Below are positions 8,033 through 16,392 of a stretch of 64,000 nucleotides of DNA, in pieces. The DNA comes from Bacteroidales bacterium. Its GTDB lineage: Bacteria > Bacteroidota > Bacteroidia > Bacteroidales > UBA932. How positions within the stretch are numbered: position 1 is the first letter of the stretch; the number at the start of each line of letters is the position of its first letter. The position numbers and the translations under genes were made by a program. Below the pieces are notes generated by a model. The model saw only the letters and a program-made list of their open reading frames with translations. It was not told where the DNA came from and searched no databases. Location of the stretch: contig JAFUWZ010000011.1 of the NCBI GenBank assembly GCA_017471045.1, positions 62,001 to 126,000 on the forward strand. Reading direction: 5' to 3'.

Positions 8033-8047
8033 AATTTAGTATTTTTG
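8031..8047. promoter_or_regulatory. Back-to-back -7 elements for the S41 protease and rdgB
   Basis: TAAATTTG on the minus strand (8038 to 8031) and TATTTTTG on the plus strand (8040-8047) both match TAnnTTTG. The plus element ends 5 bases before the rdgB start codon, implying a leaderless or nearly leaderless rdgB mRNA. Confidence 0.5.
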
Positions 8048-8052
8048 TCCTT

Positions 8053-8655
8053 ATGAAAATCATTTTTGCGACGGCCAACCGCGGGAAACTCCGCGAAGCC
8101 GGGGAAATCCTGGGAGAAAAGTTCGAACTCCTGACGCCCCACGACCTGGGCATTGACGAAGAGATCCCGGAGACGGGCGACACCCTGAAAGAGAATTCCA
8201 TCCAGAAAGCGCAGTACCTGTACGAGCGGCTGGGCTGCGACTGCTTCGCGGACGACACGGGCCTGGAGGTGGATGCGCTGGGAGGTGCCCCGGGGGTCCA
8301 CAGCGCCCGCTACGCCGGCGAAGGACACGACTTCGACGCCAACATACGCAAGCTCCTCTTCGAGCTGGAGGATGTCCCCTACGACCAGCGGACCGCCCGC
8401 TTCAAGAACGTCGTGACACTGATCCTTGACGGGCAGATGCACTTCTTCGAGGGCTGCCTGGAAGGGCACATCGCCCTGCAGCGCTCCGGCACACAGGGCT
8501 TCGGCTACGATCCCGTCTTCGTCCCGGACGCCTACCCGGACCGCACCGTCGCCCAGCTGGGCGAGGAAGTCAAGAACGCCATCTCGCACCGCGGCAAGTC
8601 GCTGCGCGCGATGGCCGCCTATCTGGCGGAGAACCTGCCCGGAAACGAAGCATAG
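8053..8655 (+). CDS. rdgB: dITP/XTP pyrophosphatase (Ham1/RdgB)
   Basis: A 200-residue Ham1-family enzyme that removes non-canonical purine nucleoside triphosphates (ITP, XTP, dITP). The phosphate-binding opening IIFATANRGKLREA lies at residues 3-16, the catalytic acidic motif DCFADDTGLEVDALGGAPG near 72-90, GFGYDPVFVPD near 154-164 and SHRGKSLRAM near 177-186, all in the usual order and spacing. The length is normal. The likely -7 element ends 5 bases before the ATG. recO follows 6 bases after the stop and is probably co-transcribed. Confidence 0.95.
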   Translation: MKIIFATANRGKLREAGEILGEKFELLTPHDLGIDEEIPETGDTLKENSIQKAQYLYERLGCDCFADDTGLEVDALGGAPGVHSARYAGEGHDFDANIRKLLFELEDVPYDQRTARFKNVVTLILDGQMHFFEGCLEGHIALQRSGTQGFGYDPVFVPDAYPDRTVAQLGEEVKNAISHRGKSLRAMAAYLAENLPGNEA

Positions 8656-8661
8656 CGGCCC

Positions 8662-9309
8662 ATGACGACCAACGCGCGCCTCATCATCCTGGGCTACACC
8701 AAGATCAAGGACTCGGCGATCGTGGTCCACACGCTCAGCCGGGAATGGGGCCGCCGCAGTTTCATCGTCCACCTCGGGAAAGGCGCCTCGCTTGCGATGT
8801 TCCAGCCCCTGGGCATCGTCGAGGCCGACATCACCCAGAACACCAAGTCCGAGCTCTGGCGGGCCGCCCGCTTCACGCAGGCATGGCCCTTGCTGAGCCT
8901 GCGCACCGACCTGTACAAGAACGCCATCGTCCTCTTCATGAGCGAAGTCCTCTTCCGCGCCGTGCGGGACGGGATGGCGGAAGAAGGCCTCTATGCCTGG
9001 TGTGAGCGAAGCATCCTGACGCTGGACGCGCTGGGCAAGGACTTCTCCAACTTCCACCTGCGCTGGCTGCTGGAGCTCACCGCCGAGATGGGTTTCGCCC
9101 CCAGCGCGGAAGACCTCGCCCCCTTTGCAGGAGAGCGGCTGCGGGATGTACGCGCCCTGCTGGGCGCCCGCTTCGAAGAGGCGATGCTCCTGCCGCTGAG
9201 CGGAGAGCGCCGCAGCGAGCTCTGCGAGATCTTCCTCCGTTACCTTTCGCATCACACCGAATCCAACCTGGACATCCGCTCCCTGCGGGTCCTGCGGGAA
9301 CTTTTTTGA
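8662..9309 (+). CDS. recO: DNA repair protein RecO
   Basis: A 215-residue protein. The N-terminal OB-fold part reads RLIILGYTKIKDSAIVVHTL and FIVHLGKGASLAMFQPLGIV; the C-terminal helical part includes NFHLRWLLELTAEMGFAPS and ends HTESNLDIRSLRVLRELF, a typical Bacteroidetes RecO ending. RecO works with RecR to load RecA on SSB-coated gaps. I see no cysteine cluster for zinc, as in other Bacteroidetes members. It lies between rdgB (6 bases) and the U32 gene (1 base), so the three form a compact operon. Confidence 0.9.
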   Translation: MTTNARLIILGYTKIKDSAIVVHTLSREWGRRSFIVHLGKGASLAMFQPLGIVEADITQNTKSELWRAARFTQAWPLLSLRTDLYKNAIVLFMSEVLFRAVRDGMAEEGLYAWCERSILTLDALGKDFSNFHLRWLLELTAEMGFAPSAEDLAPFAGERLRDVRALLGARFEEAMLLPLSGERRSELCEIFLRYLSHHTESNLDIRSLRVLRELF

Positions 9310-9310
9310 C

Positions 9311-10570
9311 ATGGAAAAGAAAGAACTGGAGATCATGGCGCCCGCAGGCAGTTTCGACTGCCTGCAAGCCGCCGTGCAGGGCGGCGCGGACGCCGTCTAT
9401 TTCGGCGTCGGACGCCTCAACATGCGCTCCCATTCGGCGAACAATTTCGCCGTCGAAGACCTGCCGGAGGTGGTGCGCATCTGCCGGGAGGCCGGCCTCA
9501 AGAGCTACCTGACGCTCAACATCGTCCTCTACCAGGGGGACCTTCAGGATGCGTACCGCACCCTGGACGCCGCCCGGGAGGCCGGGGTGACGGCGGTGAT
9601 CGCCTCCGACATGGCCGCGATCGCCTACTGCCGGCGCATCGGCCTGGAGGTCCACGCCTCCACCCAGCTCAACGTCTCCAACCTCGAGGCCCTGCGCTTC
9701 TGGGCGCAGTGGTGCGACGTCATCGTGCTGGCGCGCGAACTCGACCTGTTCCAGGTCCGGGAGATCCACGAGGCGATCATGCGCGAGGGGATCAAGGGCC
9801 CCTCGGGGGCGCCCGTCCGGATCGAGATGTTCGCCCATGGGGCGCTGTGCATGGCCGTCTCCGGCAAGTGCTACCTGAGCCTGCAGGCAACCGGATCTTC
9901 GGCCAACCGGGGCGCCTGCATGCAGATCTGCCGGAGAGGATATGAGGTGACCGACCTCGAGACCGGCTACAAGCTGGACATTGACAACCAGTATATCATG
10001 TCCCCCAAGGACCTCTGTACCATCGAGTTCATGGACAAGATCGTGGGGGCCGGGGTGCGGGTATTCAAGATCGAAGGCCGCGCCCGCAGCGCGGAATACG
10101 TCCGCCGGATGGCCTCCTGCTACCGCCGGGCGGCCGACGCCGTCTGCGACGGAAGCTATACCCCGGAACTGGCGGCCTCCCTGAAAAAGGAACTTGCCGA
10201 AGTCTTCAACCGGGGATTCTGGGACGGCTACTACCAGGGTGCCCGGCTCGGCGAGTGGAGCGAAGTCTATGGCAGCCACGCCACCAAGATGAAAGTGTAT
10301 TGCGGGAAGGTCAGCAACTGGTTCGACCGGATCAATGTCGCCGAGATCACCGTCGAGACCCGGCCGCTGCGCAAGGGGGACGAAGTGATGGTGATCGGCG
10401 CGACGACGGGTGCCGTACAGTTCGTCGCAGAAGACATCCGGGTGGATTTCCGGCCCGTGGAGGAGGCCGGCAAGGGCGTCCGCTGCTCGCTGGCGGTGCC
10501 GGCGGGCACGCGGCTCCGGCGCGGGGACAAGTTCTACCTCTGGGTGGATTCCGGCCGGGGCGGCTGTTGA
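9311..10570 (+). CDS. U32 family protein (YegQ/TrhP-like, tRNA or rRNA hydroxylation)
   Basis: A 419-residue protein. The N-terminal half is a TIM-barrel region (MAPAGSFDCLQAAVQGGADA, VHASTQLNVSNLEALRFW). The U32 signature appears as IEMFAHGALCMAVSGKCYLS, followed by further cysteines (NRGACMQICRRGYE) that suit an iron-sulfur cluster. Members were first called collagenases, but the well-studied ones (TrhP, RlhA) hydroxylate RNA cytidine or uridine; this shorter type is closest to TrhP/YegQ. Exact RNA target is inferred. It begins 1 base after recO. Confidence 0.88.
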   Translation: MEKKELEIMAPAGSFDCLQAAVQGGADAVYFGVGRLNMRSHSANNFAVEDLPEVVRICREAGLKSYLTLNIVLYQGDLQDAYRTLDAAREAGVTAVIASDMAAIAYCRRIGLEVHASTQLNVSNLEALRFWAQWCDVIVLARELDLFQVREIHEAIMREGIKGPSGAPVRIEMFAHGALCMAVSGKCYLSLQATGSSANRGACMQICRRGYEVTDLETGYKLDIDNQYIMSPKDLCTIEFMDKIVGAGVRVFKIEGRARSAEYVRRMASCYRRAADAVCDGSYTPELAASLKKELAEVFNRGFWDGYYQGARLGEWSEVYGSHATKMKVYCGKVSNWFDRINVAEITVETRPLRKGDEVMVIGATTGAVQFVAEDIRVDFRPVEEAGKGVRCSLAVPAGTRLRRGDKFYLWVDSGRGGC

Positions 10571-10591
10571 TAAATATGTAGATAAGTTCTG

Positions 10592-10631
10592 CGGAGGGGC
10601 TCGGACTCCCGCCCGTTTTTAATTATTTTTG
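10592..10631 (+). promoter_or_regulatory. Weak GC-rich hairpin then -7 element before the DUF5020 gene
   Basis: A GC-rich imperfect inverted segment (ggggctcgg...cccgcccg) followed by gttttt may end the rdgB-recO-U32 operon. TATTTTTG at 10624-10631 then matches the -7 element for the next gene, about 38 bases before its ATG. No clear -33 is seen. Confidence 0.35.
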
Positions 10632-10668
10632 TAAGGAGGAAAACTTTTTCTAACGATACACTAATCTT

Positions 10669-11349
10669 ATGAAAAAACCTGTCATCCTTGTGGCGCTCGC
10701 CACGCTCGCTTTCGGCTTCACCGCCCAAGCCCAGACCAACTTCCAAACTTTCTACGACTTCGGTCGCAAGCACTTCACCACCACGTTGGAAGGTTTCCAC
10801 ACCGACAAGTGGGGCAACACCTTCTTCTTCATCGACTACGACTACAACAACCGGTCCGACAACACGGTGGTTTCTCCCAGCGGCTCGTATTTCGAGATTG
10901 CCCGCTGCCTGAACTTCTGGCAGGACAGCGCCCTCGCCCCGCTCAGCCTCCATGTGGAGTACAACGGCGGCCTGGGACTGGGCTTCGGCATCAACAGTGC
11001 TTTCCTGGCGGGCGTGGACTGGTTCCTGCACAGCAAGGATTTCAAGAACACGCTCAACCTCAAGCTCCTCTACAAGCAGTTCGTCCAGATGGAATCCAAG
11101 ATCCCGATGCAGTTTACCGCCGTATGGGGTTGCCAGGACCTGTTCAGCCTGAAGGGCGTACGCTTCTCGGGCTTCCTTGACGTCTGGAGCGAGTTTGACC
11201 ATGTCGTCGTCCTCTCCGAGCCCCAGCTCTGGTACAACTGCGGCACCGAGCACTTCAACATCGGCGGCGAGGTGGAGTTTTCCTACAACTTCGGCGGCAT
11301 GGAAGGCTTCCATGTGATGCCTTGCCTCGGCTGGAAATGGGTCTTCTAA
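10669..11349 (+). CDS. DUF5020 outer-membrane protein (Tsx-like nucleoside channel)
   Basis: A 226-residue protein with a signal peptide ending at TAQAQ (residue 22). The mature part is a run of alternating amphipathic beta strands ending in an aromatic residue (LGWKWVF), as expected of an outer-membrane barrel. The opening FQTFYDFGRKHFTTTLEGF and the DKWGNTFFFIDYDY segment match DUF5020, a Bacteroidetes family related to the nucleoside channel Tsx. The purine permease gene starts 12 bases downstream, which supports a role in nucleoside or base uptake. No transport data can be read from the sequence. Confidence 0.78.
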   Translation: MKKPVILVALATLAFGFTAQAQTNFQTFYDFGRKHFTTTLEGFHTDKWGNTFFFIDYDYNNRSDNTVVSPSGSYFEIARCLNFWQDSALAPLSLHVEYNGGLGLGFGINSAFLAGVDWFLHSKDFKNTLNLKLLYKQFVQMESKIPMQFTAVWGCQDLFSLKGVRFSGFLDVWSEFDHVVVLSEPQLWYNCGTEHFNIGGEVEFSYNFGGMEGFHVMPCLGWKWVF

Positions 11350-11361
11350 TCTGATCGCGCC

Positions 11362-12678
11362 ATGGCTACCTTCCTCCAGAAATTGTTCGGGTTCAATCCC
11401 GGCCAGCACAAAGTCCGCACGGAGATCGTGGCGGGGATCACCACGTTCCTGACGATGGCGTACATCCTCGCGGTCAATCCCAACATCTTCAGCGCCCTGG
11501 ACATGCCCCGGGGCTCCGTCTTCACCGCTACGGCGCTGGCCGCCATCATCGGTACGCTCGTGATGGCGATCTACGCCAAGAAGCCCTTCGCCCTCGCTCC
11601 GGGCATGGGGTTGAACGCCTTCTTCGTATTCACCGTTTGCCTGACGATGGGCCACAGTTGGCAGTTCGCGCTGACCGCCGTCTTCATCGAAGGCCTCCTG
11701 TTCATCATCCTGACCCTGACCAAGGTCCGCTCCTGGATCCTGAACGCGATCCCGCTCTCGCTCAAGCATGCGATCGGTGCCGGTATCGGCCTGTTCATCG
11801 CCTTCATCGGACTGCAGAACGCCGGCATCATCGCCAACAATGACGCCACCCTTGTTTCCCTGGGCGACCTCACCCACGGCGCGGCCCTGCTCGGCGTCAT
11901 CGGCATCATCATCACCGGCGCCCTGATCATCCTGAAAGTCCGCGGCGGGATCCTGCTCGGCATCCTCGCCACGACCCTCATCGGTCTCTTCATCAAGGGA
12001 CCCGACGGCGCGGCCCTCACCCATTTCAACGGCTTCATCTCCGCTCCGGACAGCGTGGGTCCCATCTTCTGCCAGTTCGAGTGGGGCAGCATCCTGAGCT
12101 GGGACATGCTCGCCGTCGTGTTCACCTTCCTCTTCATCGACATGTTCGACACGATGGGCACCATCATCGGCGTCTCCCAGAAAGCCGGCATGGTAGATGA
12201 GAAGGGCAACGTGGACGGCATCGACAAGATGTTCATGGCCGACTCCATCGCCACGGTCTGCGGCGCCTGCCTGGGTACATCCACCACGACGACCTACGTC
12301 GAGAGCGCTTCCGGCGTCGGTGAAGGCGGCCGGACCGGCCTGACGGCCTTCACGGCTGCCCTCCTCTTCGCCCTGGCCCTGCTGTTCTCGCCCGTGTTCC
12401 TCGCCATCCCCGGCGCCGCCACCGCGCCCGCCCTCGTGATCGTCGGCGTGATGATGATGTCCCCGGTCGCGAAGATCGACTGGAACGATTACTCCGAGAG
12501 CATCCCCGCCTTCATCACCGTCCTGATGATGCCCGTCGCCTACTCCATCTCCGACGGTATCCTCCTCGGCGTGATCTCCTATGTGCTGCTGAACGCCTGC
12601 GCCGGCAAGGTCAAGAAGATCTCCGCCACGATGTGGATCCTCGCGGCGTTGTTCATCTGCAAGTATATCTTCATCTAG
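11362..12678 (+). CDS. NCS2 family purine permease (AzgA/PbuG-like)
   Basis: A 438-residue inner-membrane transporter with about 12-14 hydrophobic segments. Family motifs include GITTFLTMAYILAVNPNIFS near the N-terminus, KPFALAPGMGLNAFFVFTVC, IGAGIGLFIAFIGLQNAGII and CGACLGTSTTTTYVESASGV, all characteristic of the AzgA-type guanine/hypoxanthine/adenine branch. It probably imports a purine base by proton symport. It lies 12 bases after the Tsx-like porin gene and is followed by a strong hairpin, so porin and permease form a two-gene outer/inner membrane route. Confidence 0.9.
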   Translation: MATFLQKLFGFNPGQHKVRTEIVAGITTFLTMAYILAVNPNIFSALDMPRGSVFTATALAAIIGTLVMAIYAKKPFALAPGMGLNAFFVFTVCLTMGHSWQFALTAVFIEGLLFIILTLTKVRSWILNAIPLSLKHAIGAGIGLFIAFIGLQNAGIIANNDATLVSLGDLTHGAALLGVIGIIITGALIILKVRGGILLGILATTLIGLFIKGPDGAALTHFNGFISAPDSVGPIFCQFEWGSILSWDMLAVVFTFLFIDMFDTMGTIIGVSQKAGMVDEKGNVDGIDKMFMADSIATVCGACLGTSTTTTYVESASGVGEGGRTGLTAFTAALLFALALLFSPVFLAIPGAATAPALVIVGVMMMSPVAKIDWNDYSESIPAFITVLMMPVAYSISDGILLGVISYVLLNACAGKVKKISATMWILAALFICKYIFI

Positions 12679-12725
12679 GGGCGGACGGACGCTATCCGCA
12701 AACACCTGACTATCAACTGCATATC

Positions 12726-12761
12726 AAATTCACCTTTGTCCTGCAGGACGAAGGTGAATTT
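12726..12761 (+). terminator. Hairpin terminator after the purine permease
   Basis: A perfect 11-base inverted repeat (AAATTCACCTT/AAGGTGAATTT) encloses a second palindrome GTCCTGCAGGAC, followed by tgtttt. The fold is long and nearly uninterrupted, and it lies 48 bases after the stop. Confidence 0.75.
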
Positions 12762-12829
12762 GTTTTCTACTATCAGTCAGCGACTTACGAAAAACACACC
12801 ATCTCCCCGAGGAAGTCCCGAAAAATTAC

Positions 12830-12837
12830 TATCTTTA
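12830..12837 (+). promoter_or_regulatory. Possible -7 element of the GH92-GH125 operon
   Basis: TATCTTTA matches seven of eight positions of TAnnTTTG and lies 33 bases before the start codon. No convincing -33 element is seen, so the call is tentative. Confidence 0.35.
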
Positions 12838-12870
12838 TAGTTTGTAGAAAAGTTAGTAATAACATCCAAC

Positions 12871-15800
12871 ATGAAACGACTCTTTCCCCTCCTCACGGCC
12901 CTCATGACCGCCCTGACCCTGTTTTCCTGCCAGAGCGATCCCCGTCTGTCGGATAACGATCCTGCCGCCTACGTCGATCCCTTCATCGGCAGCGGCGGAC
13001 ATGGCCACGTCTTTGTCGGGGCATGCGTGCCCTTCGGCCTGGTCCAGCTCGGCCCCACCAGCATTCCCCAGCAATGGGACTGGTGCTCGGGCTACCATGA
13101 GAGCGACTCGACCGTAATCGGATTCTCCCACACGCACCTGAGCGGCACCGGCATCGGCGACCTGTTCGACGTGACGGTGATGCCTGTCGTCGGGACGGAC
13201 CTGACCTACGCCCGCGGAGAAGCGGATAAGCCCGGATCCGGCCTGTGGTCCTACGCCGACCGCACGAAAGAAGTCTGCACGCCCGGCTACTACAGCGTCC
13301 CCCTCCCCCGCTACGGAGTCACGGCCGAAATGACCGCCACCGAGCGCGTCGGCTTCCACCGCTACACCTTCCCCGCCTCGCAGCAGGCAGCCCTGGTCTT
13401 CGACCTGGAGAACGGCGGCTGCTGGGACCATCCCAAGGAGACCCACATCGAGGCGGACGGCCGGCGCATCAAGGGATGGCGCTTCTCCCGGGGCTGGGCC
13501 AAGAACCAGAAGATCTGGTTTGTCGCCGAGTGCGACAAGCCTTTCACCTTCGAGGAGGTGAACCCGCGTTATGCCCGCCTCAACTTCGAGACGTCCCAGG
13601 GTGAGGCCGTCCAGCTCAAGGTGGCCCTCTCCGTCACCGGGATCGAAGGAGCCGAGAAGAACCTGGAGGCCGAACTGCCCGGATGGGACTTCAAGGCCAC
13701 CTGCCGGGCCGCCCGGCAGAAATGGAACGAGGAGCTGGGCAAGGTCAAGGTCACGACCTCCGACGAAAAGGCCCGGAAGATCTTTTATACGGCCCTCTAC
13801 CATGCTTTCATCGCTCCGGCGCTCTTCTGCGACAACGGAGCGGATCCCGAATATACCGTCTTCTCCCTGTGGGACACCTACCGCGCCGCCATGCCGCTCT
13901 ACACGATCCTCCAGCCCGGGCTCGAGAGCGATTTCATGAAGTCTTTCCTCAAGATCTACGAACGCCAGGGCAAGCTGCCCGTCTGGCACCTGCACGGCAA
14001 CGAGACCGACTGCATGGTCGGCAATCCGGGTGTCGCCGCCATGGCGGACGCCATCACCAAGGACATCCCCGGCTTCGACTACGCCCAGGCCTTCGAGGCG
14101 ATGAAAGCCTCCGCCCTGCGTCCCGACCGCGGCCAGGATCTCCGGATGAAATACGGCTACATCCCCGCCGACCTGTACAACCACTCGTTGGCCACCGACA
14201 TGGAGTACGCCATCGCCGACTGGGCCCTCGCCCAGGCGGCCCGGAAGATGGGCGCCGAAGCCGACTGCGACTACTTCCTGGAACGCAGCCGGAGCTACCG
14301 GCACTTCTTCGATCCCGGGACCGGCTTCATGCGCGGCAAGGACAGCCGGGGCCGTTTCGTCGAGCCTTTCAGCCCGTACTACTCCGACCATACCGACTCC
14401 CCCTACACGGAAGGCAACGCCTGGCAGTACACCTGGCTGGTTCCCCACGACCTCAAGGGCCTGACGGAGTGCTTCGGCGGCAAGCGCCGGATCCTCAAGA
14501 AACTGGACTCCCTCTTCACCGTCTCCTCCGAGATCGAAGGCGAAAACAAGTCCGGCGACATCTCGGGCCTGATCGGCCAGTATGCCCACGGCAATGAGCC
14601 CAGCCACCACATCCTCTACTTCTACACGATGCTCGGCCAGCCCTGGAAGACGGCGGACCTGGTGCGCCGCGTCATGGCCGAGCTCTACACGGACCGGCCC
14701 GACGGTCTGTCCGGCAACGAGGACGTGGGACAGATGTCCTCCTGGTACGTCCTGTCCACGCTGGGCCTCTACCAGGTCGAACCGGCCGGCGGACGCTACT
14801 GGTTCGGGGCGCCCCTTTTCGACCAGGCCGAACTGAGCCTGCCCGGAGACCAGACCCTGAAGATCCTGGCGCCCGGCGTCAGCGCAGACAACAAATACAT
14901 CCAGCGGGTCTGGCTAAACGGCCGGCCCTACACCAAGCCCTATATCCTGTACAAGGATCTGATGGCCGGCGGCGAACTGAAATTCGAGATGGGTTCCCAG
15001 CCCAAGATCTGGTACTGTCCGGACGAGCCCGAGGCCTACGTCAGCCAGCGTCCCGCCCCGGAAGACCGGCTCTTCACGAGCCCGTCCGTCGAAGCCAAGA
15101 TCGCCGAGGTCCAGGGCCTGCTGACCAATCCGCGCCTGCGCTGGATGTTTGCCAACTGCTTTCCCAACACGCTCGACACGACGGTCCATTTCACCGAATC
15201 CGACGCCGACGGGCATCCCGACACCTTCGTCTATACGGGCGACATCCACGCGATGTGGCTGCGGGACAGCGGCGCCCAGGTCTGGCCCTACCTGCGTTTC
15301 GCCTCCGGCGACGAGCACGTGCGCAAGATGCTGGAAGGCACGATCCGCCGCCAGTTCTTCTGCCTGACCATCGACCCGTATGCCAACGCCTTCAACATCG
15401 GCCCCACGGGCAGCGAATGGGAGAGCGACCACACCCGGATGAACCCCTACGACCACGAGCGCAAGTGGGAGATCGACTCACAGTGCTATCCCATCCGCCT
15501 GGCCTACGCCTACTGGAAAGAGACCGGCGACAGCGGCATCTTCGACGGGACCTGGACCGAAGCGATGGGCAACATCCTACGCGTGCTCAAGGAGCAGCAG
15601 CGCAAGCACGGGCACGGTTCCTACACCTTCGCCCGGGTGACGGACCGCCAGTTCGACACCAAGAGCTGCGACGGCAAGGGCAATCCGGTCAAGCCCGTCG
15701 GCCTGATCGCCTCGGCCTTCCGTCCTTCCGACGACGCCACCGTCTTCGAGTTCCTGGTACCGTCCAACTTCTTTGCCGTCACATCCCTGCGCAAAGCGGC

Positions 15801-16380
15801 CGAAATCCTCGATGAGGTCAACCACGACAGCGCCAAGGCCGGCGAATGCCGCGCCCTTGCCGACGAGGTGGAAAAAGCCCTGCGGGAATACGCCGTCTAT
15901 GACCACCCGAAATACGGCAAGATCTACGCTTTCGAGGTGGACGGCTTCGGCAACCAGCTGCTCGGCGACGACTCCAACGTCCCTTCGCTGCTCGCCATGC
16001 CTTATCTGGGCGACGTGCCGCTGGATGATCCCATCTGGCAAAACACCCGCCGCTATGTCTGGAGCGAAGACAACCCCTGGTTCTTCAAGGGGCGCGCCGG
16101 CGAAGGCATCGGCGGTCCGCACATCGGCCACGGCTTCGTCTGGCCGATGAGCATCATGATGAAAGCGTTCACCTCCACCGACGACGAAGAGATCCGCGAC
16201 TGCATCATCTCCCTGATGAACACGGACGCCGGCACGGGCTTCATGCACGAATCTTTCCAGCGCAACGACGCCTCGCACTTCACGCGGTCCTGGTTCGCCT
16301 GGCAGAACACCCTCTTCGGCGAGCTGATCCTCAAACTGATCGACGACGGCAAAACCGATCTCCTCAACTCCATCCTTTAA
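12871..16380 (+). CDS. GH92-GH125 two-domain alpha-mannosidase lipoprotein
   Basis: A 1169-residue fusion. A lipoprotein signal ends at LTLFSC (Cys20). Residues 34-712 are a full GH92 alpha-mannosidase: YVDPFIGSGGHGHVFVGA, NETDCMVGN, YTEGNAWQYTW (general acid Glu), HGNEPSHHILYFY and GNEDVGQMSSWYVLSTLG. Residues 736-1165 are a full GH125 exo-alpha-1,6-mannosidase: TGDIHAMWLRDSGAQVWPYL, NIGPTGSEW, GHGFVWPMSIM and TGFMHESFQR. GH92 enzymes are Ca-dependent exo-mannosidases, often alpha-1,2; GH125 removes alpha-1,6 mannose. One polypeptide could thus strip both branches of high-mannose glycans. A second GH92 gene follows after 12 bases. The two activities usually sit on separate genes. Confidence 0.92.
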   Translation: MKRLFPLLTALMTALTLFSCQSDPRLSDNDPAAYVDPFIGSGGHGHVFVGACVPFGLVQLGPTSIPQQWDWCSGYHESDSTVIGFSHTHLSGTGIGDLFDVTVMPVVGTDLTYARGEADKPGSGLWSYADRTKEVCTPGYYSVPLPRYGVTAEMTATERVGFHRYTFPASQQAALVFDLENGGCWDHPKETHIEADGRRIKGWRFSRGWAKNQKIWFVAECDKPFTFEEVNPRYARLNFETSQGEAVQLKVALSVTGIEGAEKNLEAELPGWDFKATCRAARQKWNEELGKVKVTTSDEKARKIFYTALYHAFIAPALFCDNGADPEYTVFSLWDTYRAAMPLYTILQPGLESDFMKSFLKIYERQGKLPVWHLHGNETDCMVGNPGVAAMADAITKDIPGFDYAQAFEAMKASALRPDRGQDLRMKYGYIPADLYNHSLATDMEYAIADWALAQAARKMGAEADCDYFLERSRSYRHFFDPGTGFMRGKDSRGRFVEPFSPYYSDHTDSPYTEGNAWQYTWLVPHDLKGLTECFGGKRRILKKLDSLFTVSSEIEGENKSGDISGLIGQYAHGNEPSHHILYFYTMLGQPWKTADLVRRVMAELYTDRPDGLSGNEDVGQMSSWYVLSTLGLYQVEPAGGRYWFGAPLFDQAELSLPGDQTLKILAPGVSADNKYIQRVWLNGRPYTKPYILYKDLMAGGELKFEMGSQPKIWYCPDEPEAYVSQRPAPEDRLFTSPSVEAKIAEVQGLLTNPRLRWMFANCFPNTLDTTVHFTESDADGHPDTFVYTGDIHAMWLRDSGAQVWPYLRFASGDEHVRKMLEGTIRRQFFCLTIDPYANAFNIGPTGSEWESDHTRMNPYDHERKWEIDSQCYPIRLAYAYWKETGDSGIFDGTWTEAMGNILRVLKEQQRKHGHGSYTFARVTDRQFDTKSCDGKGNPVKPVGLIASAFRPSDDATVFEFLVPSNFFAVTSLRKAAEILDEVNHDSAKAGECRALADEVEKALREYAVYDHPKYGKIYAFEVDGFGNQLLGDDSNVPSLLAMPYLGDVPLDDPIWQNTRRYVWSEDNPWFFKGRAGEGIGGPHIGHGFVWPMSIMMKAFTSTDDEEIRDCIISLMNTDAGTGFMHESFQRNDASHFTRSWFAWQNTLFGELILKLIDDGKTDLLNSIL

Positions 16381-16392
16381 TCCCCATTTTCT

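Noticed and set aside
7984..9336. N-terminal extension of the S41 protease to 997 residues
   Set aside because: It runs antisense through rdgB and recO. The start at 7959 gives a signal peptide and family length.
10633..10640. Shine-Dalgarno-like aaggagga before the DUF5020 gene
   Set aside because: It is 28 bases from the ATG, too far to pair with a ribosome there, and Bacteroidetes rarely use it.
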